40,659 nt of DNA, taken from assembly GCA_029248265.1 (NCBI GenBank), contig JAQWJQ010000190.1, positions 1 to 40,659 on the forward strand. The letters run 5' to 3'. Positions 7,876 through 15,411 of the stretch are shown in pieces. Below the pieces are notes generated by a model. It saw only the letters and a program-made list of their open reading frames with translations. It was not told the origin of the DNA and ran no database searches. The stretch's first letter is position 1. Every line of letters begins with the position of its first letter. The position numbers were made by a program, and so were the translations under genes. The DNA is from Planctomycetota bacterium (GTDB taxonomy: Bacteria > Planctomycetota > UBA1135 > GCA-002686595).

Positions 7876-9702
7876 ATGAGCCCACGCTGCACGCTGCCCA
7901 TCGCCGTCCCCGGGACGCGCCGCCTCCTCGATCGGGCCGCGGGCCAGGGTGCCCTCTCGCGGTCCCTGGCGGCCTGGACCCTGGGCACGCTCAGCGCGCT
8001 CCACGTGGTGGCCCCCCTCCGGGCGAATCAGACCGACGAAGCCCCGGCGCGCTCCACGGCCACGGCCGAGGTCGCCACGTCGTCCCCCGGCCTGCTCGTG
8101 GTCGACGCTGCAGGCGTCCCCGTACCCGGCGTCCAGCTCACCTTCATCGACCGGCTCCCCGGGACCTCGCTGTCCGCCAAGCTCCTGGGCGGCGAGCCCA
8201 GCGACGAGCGCGGCTGGATCCGCTGGGCCCCCGGGGCGACACCGGAGGCCCTCGACGTCCGGTCGGCCGACCCCCGTTGGGCGGTGGCCTACCTCCACGC
8301 GGAGCGGACGCTCGAGGCCGGCGAGGAGGACGTTCAGCGCCTCGCCACGATCGACTTCAACCAGCTTGCCGTGTGCGTTCTGGAGAGGACCGGCACCCTG
8401 GAGATCGAGGTGGTGGGCGCGCAGCCGGGCGATCGCTTCCACGCCACCTGGACCGACGCGCGCCCGGAGCACTCGAGCCACCGCAAGGCCCAGTCGTCAG
8501 CCAGCTTTACAGGACCCCGCGGTCGCCTCCGCGCGCGGGCCGGGCGCGGCGACCTCTACCTCACACGGGACGGGGCCTTGGGCGCGGCCGTGCTCCGCAA
8601 CGGCTCCCCCCTGCTCATCAGCGTGGTCCCGGGCGAGACCTCGCAGGTGCGAGTCCGCCTCGAGGAGGGGCCGAGCACGCTCTTCCTCGCTCCCTTCGAC
8701 ACGATTCAGTTCCAAAGACTGCAGGCCCTCGCCCCGGACGGAGAGCTGGTGGTGGCCGACCTCGATTTCGAGTCCTCCCCTCTCCGCGTCCCCTCCGTCC
8801 TCCCCGTCAGCGTGAGCCGCGACCAGGATGAGCGCCCCGGGGCGCGGCCGCGGCTGCCCAAGCACCTCATGCGTGCCGTTGACGCTCCGACCTCGCTGTC
8901 GTCCCTCGGCGGCAAGCCGACCCCACCGGGCGGGACCCGGCCCGGCGTCGAGCGCGCGCCGGTCCTCGTCGTGTTCCCGGTGGACCTCGGCGGCAAGCTC
9001 CGCTTCCCCGAGGTCGAGCAAGGCTGGATCCGCCTCGCCCAGCAGGGGAACCTCTTCCTCGTCTCCCAACCCTTCCACGTCCTTCCGGGCGCCGCGCCCC
9101 TCCGCAGCGCCCCCGGGAGCGCCAGGCTCGACCGCCTCAACGCCGGACGCGCGGAGTCGACCCGTCCGGCCGAGGCCACGCGCCGCCTCAGCGTCGTGAC
9201 ACCGGAGGGGAAGCCCGCGGGCCTTCGAGAGGTCCTCGTGGTGGACGCGCCCTGGCCGGCGTTCCGGGCCCTCACAGACCAGCAGGGACACCTCGAAGTG
9301 CATGGAGCGCTCGGGCCGGAGGTCGAGGTGATGGCCCTCGAGAACCTCGGTGACAGGATCACCCTCGGGACGCAGGCGAGCGGCGAAGACGATCCGGTAC
9401 TGGTCCTCAGCGGCGCCACGGGCACCGTCCGCGGTGACTGGAGCGGCCCAAGCGCCACGGGGCGGGTCCTCATGCTCATCCCCCAAGGCGAAGAGCTCGG
9501 CGCCCGTGTTGCCGCGGGGACCCGCGCCGTCCCGCTCTGCGTGGTCGATTCCCGCGGTCGATTCCACTTCGGTCCGGTGCCCGCCGGCGATTATCAGCTG
9601 CGGGTCGAGGGGGAGGACCTTGTGACGGTCCAGGTGCGGAGGGACGCGACCGAGGCCCTCAAGATGGAGGGCGCCCCCCCCGAGGTGAGGGTCTCCCGCT
9701 GA
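7876..9702 (+). CDS. secreted protein with carboxypeptidase-regulatory-like modules
   Basis: 608 residues. Residues 1-50 contain a long signal sequence with a weakly hydrophobic core (LAAWTLGTLSALHVV). At least three beta-sandwich modules of the carboxypeptidase-regulatory-like (transthyretin-related) type can be seen. One is at about 70-115 (VVDAAGVPVPGVQLTFIDR). One is at about 440-490 (VVTPEGKPAGLREVLVVD). The terminal one (about 510-590) ends with SRGRFHFGPVPAGDYQLRVE, the typical 'G-x-F-x-F-x-x-V-P-A-G-x-Y' signature. No catalytic motif is visible. It is probably an extracellular or envelope structural protein. It ends 9 bases from the convergent DUF2071 gene. Confidence 0.8.
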   Translation: MSPRCTLPIAVPGTRRLLDRAAGQGALSRSLAAWTLGTLSALHVVAPLRANQTDEAPARSTATAEVATSSPGLLVVDAAGVPVPGVQLTFIDRLPGTSLSAKLLGGEPSDERGWIRWAPGATPEALDVRSADPRWAVAYLHAERTLEAGEEDVQRLATIDFNQLAVCVLERTGTLEIEVVGAQPGDRFHATWTDARPEHSSHRKAQSSASFTGPRGRLRARAGRGDLYLTRDGALGAAVLRNGSPLLISVVPGETSQVRVRLEEGPSTLFLAPFDTIQFQRLQALAPDGELVVADLDFESSPLRVPSVLPVSVSRDQDERPGARPRLPKHLMRAVDAPTSLSSLGGKPTPPGGTRPGVERAPVLVVFPVDLGGKLRFPEVEQGWIRLAQQGNLFLVSQPFHVLPGAAPLRSAPGSARLDRLNAGRAESTRPAEATRRLSVVTPEGKPAGLREVLVVDAPWPAFRALTDQQGHLEVHGALGPEVEVMALENLGDRITLGTQASGEDDPVLVLSGATGTVRGDWSGPSATGRVLMLIPQGEELGARVAAGTRAVPLCVVDSRGRFHFGPVPAGDYQLRVEGEDLVTVQVRRDATEALKMEGAPPEVRVSR

Positions 9703-9711
9703 GCGATGGCG

Positions 9712-10461
9712 TCAGGGGCCGACCCGGCGAGGCGGGAAGGCCCGCACCTTGAGCTCCCTCGCGAAGTGAACCAGCGGGCGCTGCGCAGGGGCGTCGAGCC
9801 CGGCGACCCGGAACATGTCGAGCTCCTCCAGCTCGACCTCCGCTGGCTGCAGGGGCCAGGGATCGTGCTCGATGTCGCCCCGCACCAGTCCTCCGCGGAG
9901 GCTCCGGGGGACGCCAAAGCCTCGCCTCGCGAACAATGAGTAGCGCTCCGTCAGGAAGTGCTCGAGGGACCCCTCCTCACCGGGCGCCTCGGGGCCGCAC
10001 GGCCGGTACCTCCCTCGGAAGGCGCCGCGCGGGGCACCGAAGGAGCCCTTGCGCTGACTCGAGAAGTTGATCCACCCCGCGTCATCAGCACCCGCCCCCC
10101 GGTCGATCGACATGCGGGCGTCGAGGTAGGGCAGCGCGAAGGTCTGGCGTGCCACACGCACCGCGACCTGCGAGGAGGCGTCGAGGCTGAAGAACCAGAC
10201 ACCACGGCGGTCGCCGTGGCGTACGTAGGTGCGCAGGTTCAGCTCCGGGAAGTGACGGAGCCCGGGCACGGCTGGCAGCGGCCAGATCCGGGTGTCCCTC
10301 ATCTCGAAAGGCACCACCCCCAGCCAGGCCGTCCCCCCGAACTCCTCGATCTCCAGCGAGTCAGGGACCAGGTGCCTCAACGCGCCGCGCGGCACCGGCC
10401 AGTGCAGGAAGCACAGGTCGCGCCAGGTCATGTGGATCGAGGGGCGGAGGGAGGCGGCCAT
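9712..10461 (-). CDS. DUF2071 (YqjF-like) protein
   Basis: 249 residues, cytoplasmic. It fits DUF2071 along its whole length: WPVPRGALRHLVPDSLEIEEF near the start, then TAWLGVVPFEMRDTRIWPLP, a PELNLRTYVRHGDRRGVWFF strip, and FSLDASS. The family has an acetoacetate-decarboxylase-like beta-barrel fold, but the reaction of most members is unknown and I see no Schiff-base lysine that would assign one. The upstream stretch AAGGGTGAGCC directly before the ATG is Shine-Dalgarno-like. It diverges from the ABC-F gene across a 158-base gap. Confidence 0.88.
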   Translation of the reverse strand: MAASLRPSIHMTWRDLCFLHWPVPRGALRHLVPDSLEIEEFGGTAWLGVVPFEMRDTRIWPLPAVPGLRHFPELNLRTYVRHGDRRGVWFFSLDASSQVAVRVARQTFALPYLDARMSIDRGAGADDAGWINFSSQRKGSFGAPRGAFRGRYRPCGPEAPGEEGSLEHFLTERYSLFARRGFGVPRSLRGGLVRGDIEHDPWPLQPAEVELEELDMFRVAGLDAPAQRPLVHFARELKVRAFPPRRVGP

Positions 10462-10619
10462 GGCTCACCCTTGATATAGCCCTTCACGGTCAGGATGGGA
10501 GCGCCAAGCAGCGGCGCCCGGTGTCCCTCTCCTGGATCCACCCGCGGGGCGACGAGAACCTCGCCAGAGCCTCCCCTCTCGGCCTTGACCTGGGAGCGCG
10601 GAGCGAGGACCGTGCCCCC
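10462..10619. other. divergent intergenic region between DUF2071 and ABC-F genes
   Basis: 158 bases serving as the 5' flank of both genes. On the minus strand GGCTATATCAAGGGTGAGCC precedes the DUF2071 ATG. TATATC could be a -10 box giving a very short leader, but no good -35 lies 17 bases upstream. No hairpin or inverted repeat stands out. The in-frame GTG at 10521 could extend the ABC-F protein by 33 residues, but these look like read-through of non-coding sequence. Confidence 0.35.
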
Positions 10620-12557
10620 ATGACGCTCATCGCCCTCGAGAACGGGACCAAGGGGTTCAATGACCGGACCCTCTTCGAGGGCATCAGCTTCGAGCTGGAC
10701 GAGGGCGAGCGCGTGGGGCTTGTGGGGCGCAACGGGTCCGGCAAGTCCTCGCTCTTGCGGATCCTGGCGGGGGTCGACGCGCCCGATGAAGGCGTGGTGA
10801 CCCTTCGCTCCGGCCGCCGCGTCGGCTTCCTCGAGCAGGAGCCGGAGCTCGACGGGACGCTCTCAGCCCGTGAGGTCGTGCGACAGGGGCTCGCCGGGCG
10901 CGAGGAGATCCTGACCGAGCTCGCCGCGGTCCACGAGCAGCTCGGGAGCGCGGAAGGCGAAGCCATGGAGAAGCTGCTGACTCGCCTCGAGCGGCTGGAG
11001 CAGCGCCTCGAGGACACCGGCGGGCACGACGTGGAGCATCGCATCGAGGAGGCCTTGACCTCCCTCGACATCCCGGACCCCGACGCCAAGTGCGGCCCGT
11101 TCTCGGGCGGCGAGAAGCGCCGGGTGGCGCTCGCGCGCCTCCTGGTCTCGCGACCCGACGTGCTCCTCCTCGACGAGCCCACCAACCACCTCGACGCCTT
11201 CGTCACCGACTGGCTCGAGGACTGGTTCCTCGAGACCCGCATCCCGCTGGTGCTCGTCACCCACGACCGCTACCTGCTCGAGCGTGTCTGCGACCGGATC
11301 GTCGAGCTCGACGCGTCGAAGCTATGGTCCTACCAAGGCGGCTATAGCGACTACCTCGAGCAACGCGCCGCTCGCCTCATCGCCGAGCAGCGCGCCGAGG
11401 CGGGTCGACTCGCGGTGCTCCGCCGAGAGACCGCCTGGATCCGCCGGGGCCCCCCAGCTCGGACCACCAAATCCAAGGCGCGCATCCAGCGCTATGACGA
11501 CCTCGTGGACGCCGCCCCCGAGCTCCGCCCCGAGGACCTCGAGTTCAGCCTTCCGCCGGGGCCGCGCCTCGGCGCTCGGGTCGTCCACCTCGAGGGCGTC
11601 AGCAAGAGATATGGCGAGCGCACGATTCTCTCGCCCTTCGACCTCGAGCTTGGTCCGGGCATGCGCCTCGGGGTGATCGGGCCCAACGGAGCCGGTAAGT
11701 CCACCTTCCTGCGGCTGCTCCTCGGCCAGGAGGCCCCGGATCAAGGGCGCCGCGAGATCGGCGAGACGGTCTCCTTCATGGGCGTCGACCAGGAGCGCAC
11801 CGAGTTGGACCCCACGGCCTCCGTCGCCGAGAACGTCGCGGGCCGCCAGGGCGTGGTCGCCGTCGGCGACCGCACCGTGCGCGTCGAGAGCTTCCTGGAC
11901 AAGTTCGGCTTCGACGCCCGCCGCCGGGACTCGCTCGTGAAGACCCTCTCTGGCGGGGAGCGTGCCCGCGTCCTGCTGGCCAAGCTCCTCCTCCAGGGCG
12001 GCAACGTCCTGGTGCTCGATGAGCCCACGAACGACCTTGACCTCACGACTCTCCGCGCCCTGGAGGAGTCCCTCGCCCTCTTCCCCGGGGCGGCCGTGGT
12101 CGTGAGCCACGACCGCTGGTTCCTCGACCGGGTGGCGACGCACTTGCTCTACCTCGACGGCAAGGGCGGCGTCCGGCTCCACCACGGCGGCCTGGCAGAG
12201 CTCTTGCCCCAGATCACGGCGGAGCGTGAGGCGGACCGCCTCGCCGGACAGCGGGCCCGCAAGGAGGCGAGCCAGAAGCCCGCCCAGCAGCCCGCCGAGG
12301 CCTCGGTGTCGGACACACCGACCCGCAAGCGGCTCACCCCCTGGCAGGAGAAGGAGCTGGTGGAAGTCGAGGCTGAAGTGGGCCGGCTCGAGGCGCAGCT
12401 CGCCGAGCTGGACCGGTCCCTCGGGAGCCCCGACCTCTACGCCCCTGGCGCCGATCCGGGGCGGCCCAAGGCGCTCACGGCTGAGCGGGAGACCGCCCAG
12501 GAGCGGCTTGAGAAAGTCTTCGCCCGTTGGGAGGAACTGGAAGACCTGCGGGGCTAG
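10620..12557 (+). CDS. uup: ABC-F family ATPase, Uup-like
   Basis: 645 residues from the ATG at 10620, chosen because MTLIALENGTKGF begins the first ABC domain directly. There are two ABC cassettes and no membrane domain. Cassette 1 has Walker A GRNGSGKS (36-43), signature SGGEKRRV (162-169) and Walker B VLLLDEPTNHLD (181-192). Cassette 2 has Walker A GPNGAGKS (354-361), signature LSGGERARV and VLVLDEPTNDLD. The linker TAWIRRGPPARTTKSKARIQ (271-290) and the C-terminal coiled coil (about 560-645) are typical of Uup. ABC-F proteins act on ribosomes or, for Uup, on branched DNA structures; I infer Uup type from the linker and tail. A downstream lipoprotein gene follows after 76 bases. Confidence 0.92.
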   Translation: MTLIALENGTKGFNDRTLFEGISFELDEGERVGLVGRNGSGKSSLLRILAGVDAPDEGVVTLRSGRRVGFLEQEPELDGTLSAREVVRQGLAGREEILTELAAVHEQLGSAEGEAMEKLLTRLERLEQRLEDTGGHDVEHRIEEALTSLDIPDPDAKCGPFSGGEKRRVALARLLVSRPDVLLLDEPTNHLDAFVTDWLEDWFLETRIPLVLVTHDRYLLERVCDRIVELDASKLWSYQGGYSDYLEQRAARLIAEQRAEAGRLAVLRRETAWIRRGPPARTTKSKARIQRYDDLVDAAPELRPEDLEFSLPPGPRLGARVVHLEGVSKRYGERTILSPFDLELGPGMRLGVIGPNGAGKSTFLRLLLGQEAPDQGRREIGETVSFMGVDQERTELDPTASVAENVAGRQGVVAVGDRTVRVESFLDKFGFDARRRDSLVKTLSGGERARVLLAKLLLQGGNVLVLDEPTNDLDLTTLRALEESLALFPGAAVVVSHDRWFLDRVATHLLYLDGKGGVRLHHGGLAELLPQITAEREADRLAGQRARKEASQKPAQQPAEASVSDTPTRKRLTPWQEKELVEVEAEVGRLEAQLAELDRSLGSPDLYAPGADPGRPKALTAERETAQERLEKVFARWEELEDLRG

Positions 12558-12633
12558 TCCTCTTGTTGCACAATGCGTCGCAGAGCCCCGGCCCTGGCCG
12601 CCTCTGCTCCACTCGTCGACACACCGCCACCCC

Positions 12634-14601
12634 ATGAGCATCGTGAACCGCGCCCTTCCCACTCGCCTCTCGCCGGCCCGCTCCTCCCTCCTCGGCACCA
12701 CCCTCCTCTGCGCGCTCGCGGCCAGCTGCTCGAGTGAAGAGACCCCCCCCGAGTCGTTCATCGTCCGCAACACCGAGCACGCGGCCGCCAGCGCGACGGA
12801 GCCCCTGCGAGCCGACAAGGACTGGATGGCCTACCGCCTCTCAGAGGCGAGCCAGGGCGCGGCGCCCGGCACGGACTTCAACGGAGACGGCGACACCAAC
12901 GACTCCATCGCGGTGCGCGAGAACACGAGGACCAGGAGCACCGAGGTCCTCAACGTGGCCGCGCTTGAGCTCGCGTTCGTGGACGAGACGCTCTTCATCC
13001 TTGTGGATGAGACGCAGGACGGCACCGATTGGAACGGGGACACGGACCTGAACGACCGCGTCCTCCTGTTCCACGCCGTCGGCACCCCGGACCCCGTCTT
13101 CTACGACGAGGTCCCGTCGGGCCTCAGCGGTGGGCTCGTCAGCGCCGCGGGCCGCCTCCTGTACCCCTCCGCGACGGCCCCCACGGCCTCGATGGAGTCC
13201 AACCTCTACCTGGCGGCGGTGGCCGCGGCCGGGGCGGCCCCCGCGGCTCCCGCGATGGTCCTCACGGGCACCGACCTGAACAACGACGGGATCTCCTATT
13301 CGGTGCAGAGCGAGAAGGCTGGCTTCGTCTTCCTCTTGGCTGACGAGACCGTTGACGGTGAGCTGAACGGAGATGGGGACGCGGTCGACAACAACATCCT
13401 CGCCGTGGTGGACGCTGGCGCCCTGACGCCGCAGATCGTGAACGTGGAGCTCGCCCTCGACGCCGCCACAAGCCCTGACGCCGTCCCAGTGGCAGGGGGA
13501 GGCGAGTGGCTCGCCGCGTTCCTCGTGGACGAGGCCAGCCAGAACGAGAACCTCAACGACCCCTCAAGGTTCTCCTCCAACTGGCAGCCCGCCAACTGCG
13601 CCGCCGCCCCGGACACCGATGAGGCCGACGCGGTCCTCCACTGGTTCCAACTCGGTGACCTGATCACAGGCACGCCCGCTGTGAACACCGGACTCGTCGG
13701 AGCGGACCAGGCCTACGCGATGATCGATCAGTTCGTCGGCGTGGTCTCGCCGGAGAACGAGGAGGGCAGCGGCGGGGGCTGCGACCTCAACGGAGACACG
13801 GACACCAACGACCTGATCTTCCGGTGGGTCGCCGCCGCGGACCCGCTCGCCCCCGTCTTGCCCGTGACCAGCAGCGCGCGCCTGCACGCTGTGCGGGACA
13901 ACCTCCCTGGCGGGTCCGGCGGCGTCGTCGCTCTCGAGGACACCTGGGCCATCGTCGTCGACGAGGTCGCCGACGGCAGGAATCACGACGGCGAGCCCAG
14001 CCTCGACCAGGACCTCGTGGCCGCCCACGTGCCGTCCGTCAGCGGGCAGTCCTGGAACTTCAACCACGGCTCGACCTTCACGACGCCCGTGGGCGTGACG
14101 TGGATCCAGTCGGACACCGAGGACGCGAGCCGCTTCTTCGCCGCGATCACCGAGGAGAGCCTCGAGGCAGGGCTCGGCGCAGGCTACAACGGCAACGGCG
14201 ACGGAGACTTCGACGACTCGATCTCGACCATCCCGACCGTCTCCTCAGGCAACCGGCTCACCTTCCCGGGCGTCGCCTACGCAGTGGCCTCGAACCGGCC
14301 CGGGCTGCGCGTCAAGCAGAACGTGGGGGTGCACCGGATCTCCGAGGCCGCTCAGGGCGGCTTGGACATCAACGGAGACGGGGACGCCACGGACTTCGTC
14401 CTCCAGCGCTTCAGCATCACTGGCGCCTTCGCCAGCACGTACTTCGCTACGGCGGACGACGCGCCCACACCGGCCAGCTACTTCCAGGTTGGCGCGGCCG
14501 AGTTCGGCGGCTTCCTGACCGACGAGTTCATGGCCGGGGGCGACCTCAACGGCGACGGCGACCTCGACGACTTGGTGGTTCGCTACTACCGCCTCCCCTG
14601 A
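12634..14601 (+). CDS. lipoprotein with about nine Ca-binding D-x-N-G-D-G-D loops
   Basis: 655 residues. The ATG at 12634 opens a lipoprotein-type signal peptide (LLGTTLLCALAASCSSEE, lipobox cysteine near residue 33; the -3 residue is Ala, a weaker lipobox). The mature protein is built from repeats: a beta-strand ending in (D/S)E, an aspartate-rich loop, then a hydrophobic strand. Loops begin near residues 81, 132, 214, 243, 384, 450, 518, 578 and 637. The best are DFNGDGDTND, DWNGDTDLND, DINGDGDATD and DLNGDGDLDD; the one at 450 is degenerate. Such loops bind Ca2+ in dockerins, thrombospondin type 3 repeats and EF-hand-like proteins. The C-terminal spacing of 59-68 residues suggests propeller-like or solenoid packing, which is inference. 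Surface-exposed lipid anchor likely. Confidence 0.85.
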   Translation: MSIVNRALPTRLSPARSSLLGTTLLCALAASCSSEETPPESFIVRNTEHAAASATEPLRADKDWMAYRLSEASQGAAPGTDFNGDGDTNDSIAVRENTRTRSTEVLNVAALELAFVDETLFILVDETQDGTDWNGDTDLNDRVLLFHAVGTPDPVFYDEVPSGLSGGLVSAAGRLLYPSATAPTASMESNLYLAAVAAAGAAPAAPAMVLTGTDLNNDGISYSVQSEKAGFVFLLADETVDGELNGDGDAVDNNILAVVDAGALTPQIVNVELALDAATSPDAVPVAGGGEWLAAFLVDEASQNENLNDPSRFSSNWQPANCAAAPDTDEADAVLHWFQLGDLITGTPAVNTGLVGADQAYAMIDQFVGVVSPENEEGSGGGCDLNGDTDTNDLIFRWVAAADPLAPVLPVTSSARLHAVRDNLPGGSGGVVALEDTWAIVVDEVADGRNHDGEPSLDQDLVAAHVPSVSGQSWNFNHGSTFTTPVGVTWIQSDTEDASRFFAAITEESLEAGLGAGYNGNGDGDFDDSISTIPTVSSGNRLTFPGVAYAVASNRPGLRVKQNVGVHRISEAAQGGLDINGDGDATDFVLQRFSITGAFASTYFATADDAPTPASYFQVGAAEFGGFLTDEFMAGGDLNGDGDLDDLVVRYYRLP

Positions 14602-14662
14602 CGAGAGGCCCTTCGAGAAGCCCCTGTCAGGGTCCGCCGGCTGGGCTCCCCGGTCTTGAACA

Positions 14663-14707
14663 TCGCTCCCCGTGAGAGGCAGGTTGCCCGCCACTCACGG
14701 AGAGCGA
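14663..14707. terminator. hairpin between convergent genes, probable bidirectional terminator
   Basis: Left arm 14663-14676 and right arm 14694-14707 pair over 13 bp with one C/A mismatch (core CCGTGAG/CTCACGG, outer GCTC/GAGC). The 17-base loop contains a further GGCA/TGCC pairing. It lies 62 bases after the stop of the Ca-loop lipoprotein and 20 bases beyond the stop of the convergent peroxiredoxin-like gene. Neither strand shows a U-tract, so it is a structural prediction rather than a classical intrinsic terminator. Confidence 0.6.
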
Positions 14708-14726
14708 CGCTCGCAGTCGCGTCACC

Positions 14727-15263
14727 TCAGAGGTCCCGAGCTGCCCGGGCGAGGCGGCCAAGGTCCGGCGTCGAGGCGGACGTGGTCGCGAGGTCGGAGT
14801 CCAACACCTGCCCACCCTTCACGAGGAAGGAGCCCGCCAGGACCCGCGGGTCTCCCTTGGGGAGCCCGACGCCGTGGCGGCGAGCCCGGAAGCCTGCGGC
14901 CCACGTCCTCGGCCCCACCAGCTGGGCCAGCGACCCTCGCTCCAGCCCGAAGGCGTCAAAGAGGGCTTTCTCGGGGTCGGAGACGGCACGCGCCTCCGGC
15001 CAGCGCTTCTCGAAGAACGCTGCCCCCTCCGCGGGGGTGCCCATGTGCACGACGAGCGCCGGCGGGAAGGCCGGATCGTCCGCGCGGGCGCGCAGGTTCT
15101 CGATGTCACGCCGGCAGAACGTTCAGCCCAGGTGCCGGACAAAGACCACGACCGTGGGGCCGTCGTCGAGGGCCATACGCAGGGTCGGGGCATCAGAGAG
15201 GGCCTCAGACCCCGCGATTCGGCGGTCGAGGACGGCCTCGGGGATCGAGAAGGGAGTCATCAT
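14727..15263 (-). CDS. peroxiredoxin-like (AhpC/TSA-type) selenoprotein, U-x-x-C
   Basis: 178 residues if the in-frame UGA at 15123-15125 (codon 47) is read as Sec. The ATG at 15263 is followed by a second ATG at 15260; either can start. Upstream of the UGA: TVVVFVRHLG. Downstream: TFCRRDIENLRARAD, then WPEARAVSDPEKALFDAFGL, QLVGPRTWAAG and VLAGSFLVKGGQV. These are hallmarks of the thioredoxin-fold peroxiredoxin-like family whose active site reads R-H-x-G-C-x-x-C-R. The UGA sits exactly at the first, peroxidatic Cys (U-T-F-C). A SECIS-like stem-loop follows immediately. The homology continuing on both sides argues against a pseudogene. Likely reduces peroxides or disulfides in the cytoplasm. 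Without recoding only a 46-residue fragment would be made. Confidence 0.85.
15096..15120 (-). promoter_or_regulatory. candidate bacterial SECIS element 1
   Basis: Starting 3 bases after the UGA, GTTCT pairs with AGAAC (15116-15120 with 15096-15100). After a two-base bulge CGG pairs with UCG (15111-15113 with 15101-15103, one G-U pair). The apical loop is CGUGACA (15104-15110). A G within the first two loop bases and a short distance from the UGA are features of bacterial SECIS elements that bind SelB. The distance (loop begins 13 bases after the UGA) is at the short end of the known range. Confidence 0.65.
15123..15125 (-). other. in-frame UGA read as selenocysteine
   Basis: Codon 47 of the peroxiredoxin-like gene. 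Context on the minus strand is CAC CTG GGC TGA ACG TTC TGC, giving H-L-G-U-T-F-C. Cysteine is expected here in the family (G-C-x-x-C-R). Confidence 0.82.
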
Positions 15264-15411
15264 GGTTCGTGCCAGCGCGCTTGGGTGCATGGGCCCCGCG
15301 CGGTGTCGCGCAGCAACCCACGGGGAATCCGGAGCAAGACAACGGCTCCGCCGCTCGAGGTTCGCCCGCCGGAGGGTTCAGGAGGCGGCGAGGCCTCACC
15401 CCGACTTCGAA

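Noticed and set aside
10521-10619. 33-residue N-terminal extension of the ABC-F protein
   Set aside because: It has no similarity to the family and sits in the divergent promoter region. The ATG at 10620 begins the cassette.
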